22,629 bases of DNA from a virus, in the IMG/VR virus record IMGVR_UViG_3300031951_001288, positions 1 through 22,629 of that record; one strand, 5' to 3'. The notes under the pieces were generated by a model that did not search any database, was not told the origin of the DNA, and worked only from the letters and a program-made list of their open reading frames with translations. Below, one piece after another: positions 8,626 through 14,867 of this stretch. The position numbers were made by a program, and so were the translations under genes. Every line of letters begins with the position of its first letter. Within the stretch, counting starts at the first letter, position 1.

Positions 8626-8842
8626 AGATTACAAACGCCTCTCTACTTCCGTTAGTTTCTTGGCATGGTCTACCTGCCACTTTTAGATACTTAGGATGTA
8701 CGTATTTTCTTTGAGCAAAACTAACCTCATTCACTGAGCTTTGCCAAGCGTCAAAATACTCAACCTCTAAATTGTCAACGTAGACTTCAGCCTCTTCGTT
8801 ATCTAGTAAATCTAATAACTTACGTAATTGTTTAACTTTCAT
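8603..8842 (-). CDS. Hypothetical small protein, antisense cassette gene 2
   Basis: A 79-residue protein, MKVKQLRKLLDLLDNEEAEV at the start, then strands EVYVDNLEVEYF and EAFVIYVKSKEE at the end. A longer version from an ATG at 8857 would add five residues, but I prefer 8842: a GGAGAGGA site lies just upstream and the ATG overlaps the previous TGA as ATGA. The helix-then-strands pattern (KQLRKLLDLLDNEEAEVYV) is like small phage proteins of unknown function that start with a leucine-rich helix. It ends with TAG, with TGA one codon further on. The 3' end overlaps the next gene by 23 bases. Confidence 0.68.
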   Translation of the reverse strand: MKVKQLRKLLDLLDNEEAEVYVDNLEVEYFDAWQSSVNEVSFAQRKYVHPKYLKVAGRPCQETNGSREAFVIYVKSKEE

Positions 8843-9102
8843 ACTTCCTCTCCACAAGCCTTACAAACATAGTAATGACTTGTAAGTAAATGTTTTTTAA
8901 CGGTTTCTTTGTGTGGGCAGCTTCTACCTATATCAAAAGAATTCATAGCCTTAATCATATTTTCAGATATTTGTTTAGACGTAGTACTAAGAATACTTTG
9001 AAGGCGTTCAAATTCAGACTCTTCAAGCCAAGCCTGTTCGCCGCTTGATACAAAACCCCTATGCTTAGCTGCATCATCTCGTAACTTTTTAGAATTGCTC
9101 AT
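8839..9102 (-). CDS. Small protein with C-terminal CxHx15CxxC zinc-binding motif, cassette gene 1
   Basis: An 87-residue protein beginning MSNSKKLRDDAAKHRG. A helical middle (EQAWLEESEFERLQSILS) is followed by a C-terminal CPHKETVKKHLLTSHYYVC-KAC. The same Cys-x-His-x15-Cys-x2-Cys tail and a similar MSN[QS]KK start occur in the gene at 8320-8625, so the two are probable paralogues. The frame is open to an ATG at 9240, but that start would place the promoter inside the gene. The ATG at 9102 has AGGAG five bases upstream and an extended -10 motif 19 bases upstream. Its TGA overlaps the next gene's ATG. First gene of a four-gene minus-strand operon; function unknown. Confidence 0.75.
   Translation of the reverse strand: MSNSKKLRDDAAKHRGFVSSGEQAWLEESEFERLQSILSTTSKQISENMIKAMNSFDIGRSCPHKETVKKHLLTSHYYVCKACGEEV
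8846..8853 (-). promoter_or_regulatory. Ribosome binding site deciding the start of the gene at 8603-8842
   Basis: Minus strand reads GGAGAGGAAGT and then ATG. The purine-rich site supports ATG 8842 over the ATG at 8857. Confidence 0.6.
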
Positions 9103-9107
9103 AGAAT

Positions 9108-9112
9108 CTCCT
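9108..9112 (-). promoter_or_regulatory. Ribosome binding site deciding the start of the gene at 8839-9102
   Basis: Minus strand reads TAGGAGATTCT then ATG: AGGAG with 5-base spacing. It selects ATG 9102 over the upstream in-frame ATG codons at 9240 and 9237. Confidence 0.75.
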
Positions 9113-9121
9113 ATTGCATAT

Positions 9122-9130
9122 ATAATACCA
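9122..9130 (-). promoter_or_regulatory. Extended -10 promoter of the antisense cassette
   Basis: Minus strand reads TATGGTATTATA; the TGnTATTAT element covers 9130 down to 9122, 19 bases before ATG 9102. A weak -35-like TTGCAA (9144-9149) lies 16 bases further upstream. The element matches the plus-strand promoters at 9222, 14485 and 14841 in motif and distance to the start codon. Confidence 0.6.
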
Positions 9131-9221
9131 TAACGACAAGTATTTGCAACAAAAATATTAATCTTTATAGTATACGCTATTTTTTTCAATCCTCTAAACA
9201 ATCTAAATAATCCAATAATTA

Positions 9222-9230
9222 TGGTATAAT
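9222..9230 (+). promoter_or_regulatory. Extended -10 promoter of the fibre gene at 9249
   Basis: TTATGGTATAATAAAG contains TG-G-TATAAT, the classic extended -10. It ends 18 bases before ATG 9249; AAGGTG at 9239-9244 serves as ribosome site. No -35 hexamer is visible. Together with the minus-strand element at 9122-9130 it forms a divergent promoter region. Confidence 0.65.
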
Positions 9231-9248
9231 AAAGCATCAAGGTGTAAT

Positions 9249-12026
9249 ATGGCTATTAAAAGATCGGCTAACATATTGAATTCGCAAAGATTGGATGTTC
9301 CTCACATCCGATCTATTGAATCGGCAATAAGAAATGACTTCGATGAAGTAGCCAAAGGTCTGCTTACAGGCGCTAATGAATCTTTTTTTATTCGTGGTTT
9401 TGAAATCAATCTAACGGGAGCCATTGGCTCTTCTTCTACAAGTTTACAAGTACTTGCGGCTGATTCAGCCATTCTACATACTCAATCTTCTGAGTCTGGT
9501 ACTTTCTTTGTCACCGATGCCTCTGAACCAAATCAAACACTTAGCTCTACAACAAATACCAAAGTAGAAGGGTCTTTCACACCCGGCGCTATAAACTATG
9601 TTGGGATTGAATTTGTAAGAGCTGTAGATGATTCTACAACCGCTCAAGTGTATTTTTGGAATCCAACTACAGAAACTGAATTTGTAAAAACAGTACCTTT
9701 AGCTCAAACACTAAGTTATAAGTTTGTAATTTCACCTTCCATATTTACATCAAATATACTTCCTTTAGCCATTATCGAAACCGATGCGGCTAATAACGTC
9801 TTGTCTGTTGAAGATCGCAGACCTATGTTTTTCAGACTGGGTACTGCAGGCACTAGTACTCCAGACCCTTCTTATGTTTATCCTTGGGATGATGGAAGAG
9901 TAGAGAATAACTTTAAGACTACATCTAGCGCATCTTCACCATTTGTTGGTGGAGACAAGCAAATTCGTACCGAAAAAGAATGGAAAGACGCAGTAATGTC
10001 TGCCATTAAAGAAATTAAAGGTACGACTTACTGGTATTCAGAAAACGTCTCAGGCTCATTAGTTAAGACTAAGCAAGATATTGCCAGCATGATGATGACG
10101 GGTGTTGGAGATATCTCACATAGCGAAGCTATTGCTGGTAAAATTAATTGGTCAGATGATATTCATTTTAACTTTGTAGGTTCGAGACTTACATATACTA
10201 TTCTCGCAAACCCTGCCACATCTCATATTATTCTATCCGACGACCAAGCCGCTTACATGAAATTGGTTCGTGGTCAGTCGATCACTCCTCTATTAGTTTT
10301 TACTAATGGTTCTAGTATTGTAAGTTCTGTTGGAGCTGTTTCTTGGACCAATGATGTAATGGCTGGAGACTTTGTAAAACAAGCTTCTCAACTAGATACT
10401 AAATATTATAAAATATTGTCGGTAAATTCAGCTTCTCAAGTAACTTTATCTACGCCTTTCCTAGAGGCATCTACGGGTATAGGTGGTTCGGCAGCTCAAT
10501 ATGCTTGGGGTAAGTATTTAACTGACGCCGCTCCTTCAACCGACAGACATATTAAAGTAGTTTCTAGAAAAGACGTTCCTTTTGATGAGGATACGTACTG
10601 GTTAATGTTACGCCAAGATAACGGCGGCTCATTAGCTCGTGTTTATATTCGTGGTACGGGATTTGGAGAGTTAGAGCAGGGTGAAAGTGCAGAGATTTCA
10701 GATAATACGTCTAAGGATGTTATTGAATATATCGGTTCTCCTTCTGAAAATATTTCAACTCCAGATTATACAGGAGCTATAGTTCCTGCCGTATTTGAAC
10801 AATTTACTATTACTTTCCCGGCGGCAAATGCTACAACTTCAGGTCAATATTTCCTAGCTAACTCCTCAGGAGATGCTAACGAACATTATTTCTGGATTAA
10901 TAAAGACGGGGCTGGTGGTAATCCTTTAATTCCGGGTAAATTTGCTAATGCAATTGCAGTTACTACAGGTCAGCCTAATACAGTAGTTGCAGCAGCGGCT
11001 ACGATTGTTATTAACGCTATTGGTGATTTCAACGCAGTAAATAATTTAGACGGTACTGTAACGGTAACTTTATCACAAGCTGGTAACTGTACAGACGCAT
11101 CGAACGTTGATGTTGCCGGTCTTTCAATTGTTACAAACACTCAGGGTGCTGGAGCTACAAATAATTATATTGTAGACGATGAAAATCTTACTAGGTCTAT
11201 CAAACGCTTAGACCAAGCCTTAGGTGATTTTGTAGATTCTATTAGCTTAGAAGGCTATGAAGAAAAAATTGATGTAGTTTCAGGCGCTCCGGCTAATGAT
11301 AATGAACTTACAGGTCCTGTATCTGTCAGTACTACATTTTCAGTTCCTCTTAATTCAAGAAATAGCGATGTTCAACAAACCTATGTTGTAGGCTCAGGTA
11401 CTTTAGCTGTTTATTTAAACGGTATCAGATTATTTGCAGGTTCTGACTATACTGAAGTCGGCGCTCCAGCTAGTGATAGTTATCAGATAACTACATTAGT
11501 AATACTAGAAGTAGATGACGTTCTAGTATTTAAAATTGAAGGCGAAGGCGCAGGTGGCGGTGGCGGCGGTGGTGGTAGCTATACAGGTGCGAACCTAGGT
11601 ACTGTTTCTTCAGCTAACGTATTTAAACAACTTGCTGGTTCTCAATTTCAATTCCGTAGACTTACTGCTGGTTCAAACGTTACTATTACAGAAAACGCTA
11701 ACGATATTGTAATTTCCTCAAGTTCTGGAGTAGCTAATAGTTCAACAGCCACAAAGACTTCTAGCTATTCTGTAAACTCTACAGACGATGTAATTTTAGC
11801 AGACACAAGCTCTGGAAGTATTATTCTTACTTTACCTGACGCAACTTCAGTTGACGGTAAAATATACAATTTTAAAAAAATTGCAGCACTAAACAGTATG
11901 TTTGTTAAATCAATTTCATCACAAACTCTTGACGGAGTAGATATCGATGCAGCTCCTTTAGATGTAGCTATTCAATACGAAAGCTTAACTTTAGTTGCCT
12001 CAGGTGGCGCTTGGTATATCCTATAA
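9249..12026 (+). CDS. Large tail fibre or tail-associated structural protein
   Basis: A 925-residue virion protein. The N-terminal block (about 1-220) contains RSIESAIRNDFDEVAKGLLTG and ends SVEDRRPMFFRLG followed by YPWDDGRVENN, a pattern seen in large phage tail proteins. Near 10330-10470 it has MAGDFVKQASQLDTKYYKIL, a distant relative of the baseplate module. Near 10860-11160 a unit with FWINKDG, DGTVTVTL and GNCTDASNVDV matches one in the giant baseplate protein. After an NG-DY unit (about 11390-11530) comes an eight-glycine linker, then a typical fibre end: RRLTAGSNVTITENANDIVI and a final domain SGSIILTLPDA ... GAWYIL. Start ATG 9249 has AAGGTG and its own promoter. Host binding or fibre attachment is inferred. 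Confidence 0.68.
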   Translation: MAIKRSANILNSQRLDVPHIRSIESAIRNDFDEVAKGLLTGANESFFIRGFEINLTGAIGSSSTSLQVLAADSAILHTQSSESGTFFVTDASEPNQTLSSTTNTKVEGSFTPGAINYVGIEFVRAVDDSTTAQVYFWNPTTETEFVKTVPLAQTLSYKFVISPSIFTSNILPLAIIETDAANNVLSVEDRRPMFFRLGTAGTSTPDPSYVYPWDDGRVENNFKTTSSASSPFVGGDKQIRTEKEWKDAVMSAIKEIKGTTYWYSENVSGSLVKTKQDIASMMMTGVGDISHSEAIAGKINWSDDIHFNFVGSRLTYTILANPATSHIILSDDQAAYMKLVRGQSITPLLVFTNGSSIVSSVGAVSWTNDVMAGDFVKQASQLDTKYYKILSVNSASQVTLSTPFLEASTGIGGSAAQYAWGKYLTDAAPSTDRHIKVVSRKDVPFDEDTYWLMLRQDNGGSLARVYIRGTGFGELEQGESAEISDNTSKDVIEYIGSPSENISTPDYTGAIVPAVFEQFTITFPAANATTSGQYFLANSSGDANEHYFWINKDGAGGNPLIPGKFANAIAVTTGQPNTVVAAAATIVINAIGDFNAVNNLDGTVTVTLSQAGNCTDASNVDVAGLSIVTNTQGAGATNNYIVDDENLTRSIKRLDQALGDFVDSISLEGYEEKIDVVSGAPANDNELTGPVSVSTTFSVPLNSRNSDVQQTYVVGSGTLAVYLNGIRLFAGSDYTEVGAPASDSYQITTLVILEVDDVLVFKIEGEGAGGGGGGGGSYTGANLGTVSSANVFKQLAGSQFQFRRLTAGSNVTITENANDIVISSSSGVANSSTATKTSSYSVNSTDDVILADTSSGSIILTLPDATSVDGKIYNFKKIAALNSMFVKSISSQTLDGVDIDAAPLDVAIQYESLTLVASGGAWYIL
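11553..11576 (+). repeat. Eight-glycine linker in the 925-residue fibre protein
   Basis: Eight GGT/GGC codons in a row encode a flexible hinge between the NG-DY unit and the C-terminal fibre tip. Mixed GGT and GGC codons argue against simple recent slippage. Confidence 0.85.
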
Positions 12027-12028
12027 GG
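12025..12028 (+). promoter_or_regulatory. Ribosome binding site deciding the start at 12034
   Basis: AAGG lies over the TAA of the upstream gene, five bases before ATG 12034. It supports this start rather than the in-frame ATG at 11995, which would overlap the fibre gene by 32 bases. Confidence 0.6.
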
Positions 12029-12033
12029 TAAAT

Positions 12034-12468
12034 ATGAGTTTTAGACCATACAGCGCATTAAAAGCAAGCGGGTTAGAAAGTAAGTTCCAGAATGGAGCTG
12101 GTGTTATTATTGGAAAAGCAACACCGGTTAGAAAGACCAGTACAGGAACTATAGACTTTATTGATGTATCTATAGAAAATGAAGTATTGGCTCTTATTGG
12201 AGTTACTTCGTCTTCTATTTTGACCGACAGTATAGGTCCGGTTATCACTCATGGAAGGATAGAAAACGTAACGATTTCAGCTACTTTTGGCGATGCTATC
12301 TATCTTGGAAAAGACGGATTTCTAACAAATGTCAAGCCTGACGTAGGCGTAGGCGGATTTGTAGCTGGTGATTTTGTGGTCAGAGTTGCAACAGTAGCTA
12401 GAAATGAAAGTAACTTACTCCAAAAGGATTTGGTGTTAGAAATTACGCTAGTAGGGCAATTAGGATAA
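12034..12468 (+). CDS. Decoration-protein-like beta protein (DUF2190-like fold)
   Basis: A 144-residue protein. Residues about 20-130 follow the pattern GVIIGKATPVRKTSTG ... LALIGVTSSSI ... GPVITHGRIENV ... FGDAIYLGKDGFLTN ... FVVRVATV, which resembles DUF2190-type capsid decoration / head-fibre proteins. The same pattern occurs at the C-terminus of the fibre gene 12722-14482. In this tail-fibre context it may be a virion accessory or fibre-tip part rather than a head protein. It begins 7 bases after the preceding stop, in the same operon as 9249-12026. The fold call is by eye. Confidence 0.58.
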   Translation: MSFRPYSALKASGLESKFQNGAGVIIGKATPVRKTSTGTIDFIDVSIENEVLALIGVTSSSILTDSIGPVITHGRIENVTISATFGDAIYLGKDGFLTNVKPDVGVGGFVAGDFVVRVATVARNESNLLQKDLVLEITLVGQLG

Positions 12469-12470
12469 AA

Positions 12471-12674
12471 ATGATTAATAGACCTAGAACAGTGGATTTA
12501 ACCAAAATCACACCAGAGCAAGAAGAGCAAATTGGCAAGGTTTTAACAGCTAAGTTATCGGAAATATTAGAAACTGCTGGTAAGCAAGCTAATGCAATTC
12601 TTAATACTTACGGTATGGAAGTACAAATAGCCTACAAGCTTAAGAAGCAATCCAAAACCAAAAAGAAATCCTAA
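12471..12674 (+). CDS. Small basic-tailed hypothetical protein
   Basis: A 67-residue protein, MINRPRTVDLTKITPEQEEQ, followed by a predicted helix (IGKVLTAKLSEILETAGKQANAIL) and a lysine-rich end (KLKKQSKTKKKS). AGGAT lies just upstream; the ATG is 2 bases after the previous TAA, so it is coupled to the decoration-like gene. No family recognised. Size, position and basic tail would fit a small virion-associated or chaperone-like protein, but nothing in the sequence shows this. Confidence 0.65.
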   Translation: MINRPRTVDLTKITPEQEEQIGKVLTAKLSEILETAGKQANAILNTYGMEVQIAYKLKKQSKTKKKS

Positions 12675-12698
12675 TCTTTATAACATATAACAATAATT

Positions 12699-12704
12699 TA
12701 CAAT
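12699..12704 (+). promoter_or_regulatory. Possible weak -10 element upstream of the fibre gene at 12722
   Basis: TACAAT matches the -10 hexamer at five of six bases and ends 17 bases before ATG 12722, close to the spacing of the stronger elements. It lacks the TG extension, so it is only a candidate. The surrounding 47-base gap holds AGGA (12711-12714) as ribosome site and no visible terminator. Confidence 0.25.
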
Positions 12705-12721
12705 AACCGTAGGATAATATT

Positions 12722-14482
12722 ATGGCTGATATTTCGATCGTAAGTAGGCTCATTGGAAGTATCCAAAGAAACATTGACCTTCAACAAAATTCATTAGTTG
12801 TAGGTTCTTTAAAAGTCGGAACGACTTCGCCTGTAGAGCTTACTAAGACCATTCTTCAAAATCTAGTCAATCTTCAAAACGGCTCTGATTTTTCTACTGG
12901 TACGAACGCTCATACCCATGACGGTCGTTACTTTACAGAAACTGAGCTAGGCGCTTCAAGCGCCTCTTCAGGCTCTGATCTTATCGGTGACGACAATACT
13001 TATACTAACTTTACTCCAAGCGCTGCAACTGTAAAAGGTGCTTTAGCTGGAATTGATTCAGCTCTTGCTACCGCAGGTGGTACAGATTTCTTAGATACTC
13101 TTTTTAGAATCTCTGACGACGATACACCTTCTAAAAAAATTGCCTTCCAAGCATCTGCTATTACAGCCTCTACTGTTCGTACAATTTCAATGCCTGACGC
13201 TAACGTAAACTTAGCTGATGTTAATCAAGCTCTTTTACAAAACGGCACTCGTTCTCTTCTAGCTAACCTAGATGCTAACGGAAATAAAGTAACAAACTTA
13301 GCTACAGCTACAAACGCTGCTGATGCTGTTCGTTTCGATCAATTACAAAACGCTCTAGCTGGTCTAGACTTCCAACCTGATATTAATGATGTAGTTCTTG
13401 ACGGAGCTACTACTTTTCCGGGTACTGGACTTCCAGCAGCCGCCCTTGGTCAACGCTACATTATCGTAGATACTTCAGCTCTAGATGTAGCTTGGGGTAC
13501 AATTACAGGTGTTGGCAATAACGATATCGTACAATACAACGGCTCTTCTTGGGTAGTTGCTTACGATGTTTCAGTTCAAGGCGAAGGCGCTCTTGCTTGG
13601 GATAGAGATTCAAACACTTTCCAGAAATGGGACGGTACTGCTTGGGCTGAATTTGGTGGGCTTGCTGGCATAACTGCTGGTAACGGTCTTACTAAATCAG
13701 GCAATACATTAGACCTTAACTTTAATGAAATGTCAGCAGTTTCAATCGCTTCTGGCGATGAGCTTGCTTTTGGTGACGTTTCTGACTCTAACATTGTTAA
13801 GAAAATCACTCTTGCTAACTTTAACGCAGCTCTTGACCACGATACTCTATCTGGTTTTGTAGCTAACGAACATATCGACCACTCGACTGTCTCAATCGCT
13901 ACTGCGGCTGATTCAGGCTTGAGCGGCGGTGGAGATATCACAACTACTCGTAACCTTGTAGTTGATATTGCCGGTACTACTGAAGCTACCTCTGTAGCTG
14001 GAACTGATGAAGTTCTTGCAAACGTAGGCGGAAACCGTAGAAAAGTTAAAGTTAAGAACTTACTTAAAAATCAACAGACAATCAAAACCTTCCTTGCTGG
14101 TGAAGCAATGGCGGCTGATACAACTTGGGCTGTAAGGATTGCGGTATCAGGTGAAACCGCTGGTCGTGTTTACAAAGCTGACTACGATGCTACTTCAGCT
14201 AATAACTTTTATGTTATCGGTGTAGTTCAATCTGCTGTAGCGATTACTGCTGGTGATACTGTTGAAGTTATCACCCAAGGTGAAGTTGCTCAAATGGCTA
14301 ACGATGTAGCTTTTGATTCAACTGAAATCGGTCAACCAGTTCATCTTAAAGCCGCTGGAGCTTGGGATGCTAACGGTGCAATTACTTATGTTGCTAACCA
14401 AGCCTCTTTTAGATTTGGGTATGTCCAAACAACTACCTCAATTTTCTTAGACGGAAGTAAACAGCTTAACGGCGTTGCTTAA
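12722..14482 (+). CDS. Tail fibre protein with HTHDGRY motif and decoration-like C-terminus
   Basis: A 586-residue fibre protein. The N-terminal part (LVVGSLKVGTTSPVELTKTI) ends in AHTHDGRYFTETEL, with HTHDGRY at residues 64-70, a motif common in phage fibres. The middle has repeated fibre strands: GNKVTNLATATNAADAVRF near residues 187-205, a QRYIIVDTSALD unit, NGLTKSGNTLDLNF, and LSGGGDITTTRNLVV near 400. Residues about 450-586 (FLAGEAMAADTTWAVR ... VIGVVQSAVAITAGDTVEV ... IGQPVHLKAAGAW) match the neighbouring decoration-like protein. Its codons favour C endings (AAC, TTC) more than the baseplate genes, which may reflect high expression. Start ATG 12722 after AGGA. Confidence 0.75.
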   Translation: MADISIVSRLIGSIQRNIDLQQNSLVVGSLKVGTTSPVELTKTILQNLVNLQNGSDFSTGTNAHTHDGRYFTETELGASSASSGSDLIGDDNTYTNFTPSAATVKGALAGIDSALATAGGTDFLDTLFRISDDDTPSKKIAFQASAITASTVRTISMPDANVNLADVNQALLQNGTRSLLANLDANGNKVTNLATATNAADAVRFDQLQNALAGLDFQPDINDVVLDGATTFPGTGLPAAALGQRYIIVDTSALDVAWGTITGVGNNDIVQYNGSSWVVAYDVSVQGEGALAWDRDSNTFQKWDGTAWAEFGGLAGITAGNGLTKSGNTLDLNFNEMSAVSIASGDELAFGDVSDSNIVKKITLANFNAALDHDTLSGFVANEHIDHSTVSIATAADSGLSGGGDITTTRNLVVDIAGTTEATSVAGTDEVLANVGGNRRKVKVKNLLKNQQTIKTFLAGEAMAADTTWAVRIAVSGETAGRVYKADYDATSANNFYVIGVVQSAVAITAGDTVEVITQGEVAQMANDVAFDSTEIGQPVHLKAAGAWDANGAITYVANQASFRFGYVQTTTSIFLDGSKQLNGVA

Positions 14483-14484
14483 TA

Positions 14485-14493
14485 TGGTATAAT
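14485..14493 (+). promoter_or_regulatory. Extended -10 promoter of the gene at 14514
   Basis: ATATGGTATAATACC contains TG-G-TATAAT three bases after the TAA of the fibre gene and ends 20 bases before ATG 14514. GGTATAATACC (14486-14496) is also a perfect inverted repeat with a one-base centre. No good -35 hexamer. Confidence 0.65.
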
Positions 14494-14497
14494 ACCT

Positions 14498-14504
14498 AAG
14501 GAGG
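14498..14504 (+). promoter_or_regulatory. Strong ribosome binding site of the gene at 14514
   Basis: AAGGAGG followed by AGA, nine bases before ATG 14514. It is the closest match in the window to the anti-SD sequence. If transcription starts about seven bases after the -10, it would start within this site. Confidence 0.7.
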
Positions 14505-14513
14505 AGACATTAC

Positions 14514-14834
14514 ATGGCTAAGTTCCTTAGGTTGGTTAACGGTATCATGAAGAGTTTTGAAGAATCTGGCTCATCTACTATCTATGACAGATATTTAGAA
14601 GTTGTAGCTTCAGGTGCTGGAGCTAATCAAATTAACGGACCTATTACTGCCGGTACGAACATAACCCTCCCTAGTTCTCAAACATATACAGGTGATGAAT
14701 TACAAGTTTTCCTGAATGGTTTGAGGCTCGATAACGTACTTGATTACAATCACGTTTCTTCTACACAAATTAGCTTTTTATTTAATTTAGAAGTTACTGA
14801 TGTTTTAAGGTTCTACATCGACCGAAATTTCTAA
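14514..14834 (+). CDS. Short fibre-associated structural protein
   Basis: A 106-residue protein. The N-terminal half (MAKFLRLVNGIMKSFEESGS) is followed by TAGTNITLPSS and a C-terminal unit with DELQVFLNGLRL, NVLDYNHVSSTQISF and LEVTDVLRFYID. This unit also occurs in the 925-residue fibre protein (LAVYLNGIRLFAGSDYTEV ... LEVDDVLVFKI). Such NG-DY units are common in phage fibre and tip proteins. It has its own promoter and the best ribosome site in the window, so it may be made in large amounts. Role inferred from the shared unit and neighbours. Confidence 0.68.
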   Translation: MAKFLRLVNGIMKSFEESGSSTIYDRYLEVVASGAGANQINGPITAGTNITLPSSQTYTGDELQVFLNGLRLDNVLDYNHVSSTQISFLFNLEVTDVLRFYIDRNF

Positions 14835-14840
14835 TAAACA

Positions 14841-14849
14841 TGGTATAAT
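14841..14849 (+). promoter_or_regulatory. Extended -10 promoter of the giant fibre gene
   Basis: CATGGTATAATAAAA contains TG-G-TATAAT; it ends 18 bases before ATG 14868, with AGGA at 14857-14860 as ribosome site. Same motif and spacing as at 9222. No -35 hexamer visible. Confidence 0.65.
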
Positions 14850-14867
14850 AAAATACAGGAATACAAT

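Noticed and set aside
9103-9240. N-terminal extension of the minus-strand gene to ATG 9240
   Set aside because: It would run through the promoter region, has no ribosome site, and its residues are composition-driven; ATG 9102 has AGGAG and a promoter.
11995-12033. ATG 11995 as start of the decoration-like gene
   Set aside because: It overlaps the end of the fibre gene without a ribosome site, while ATG 12034 has AAGG at good spacing.
14486-14496. GGTATAATACC inverted repeat as an operator or terminator
   Set aside because: It is explained by the extended -10 element followed by ACC; the stem is too short and AT-rich for a terminator, and the other promoters lack the symmetry.
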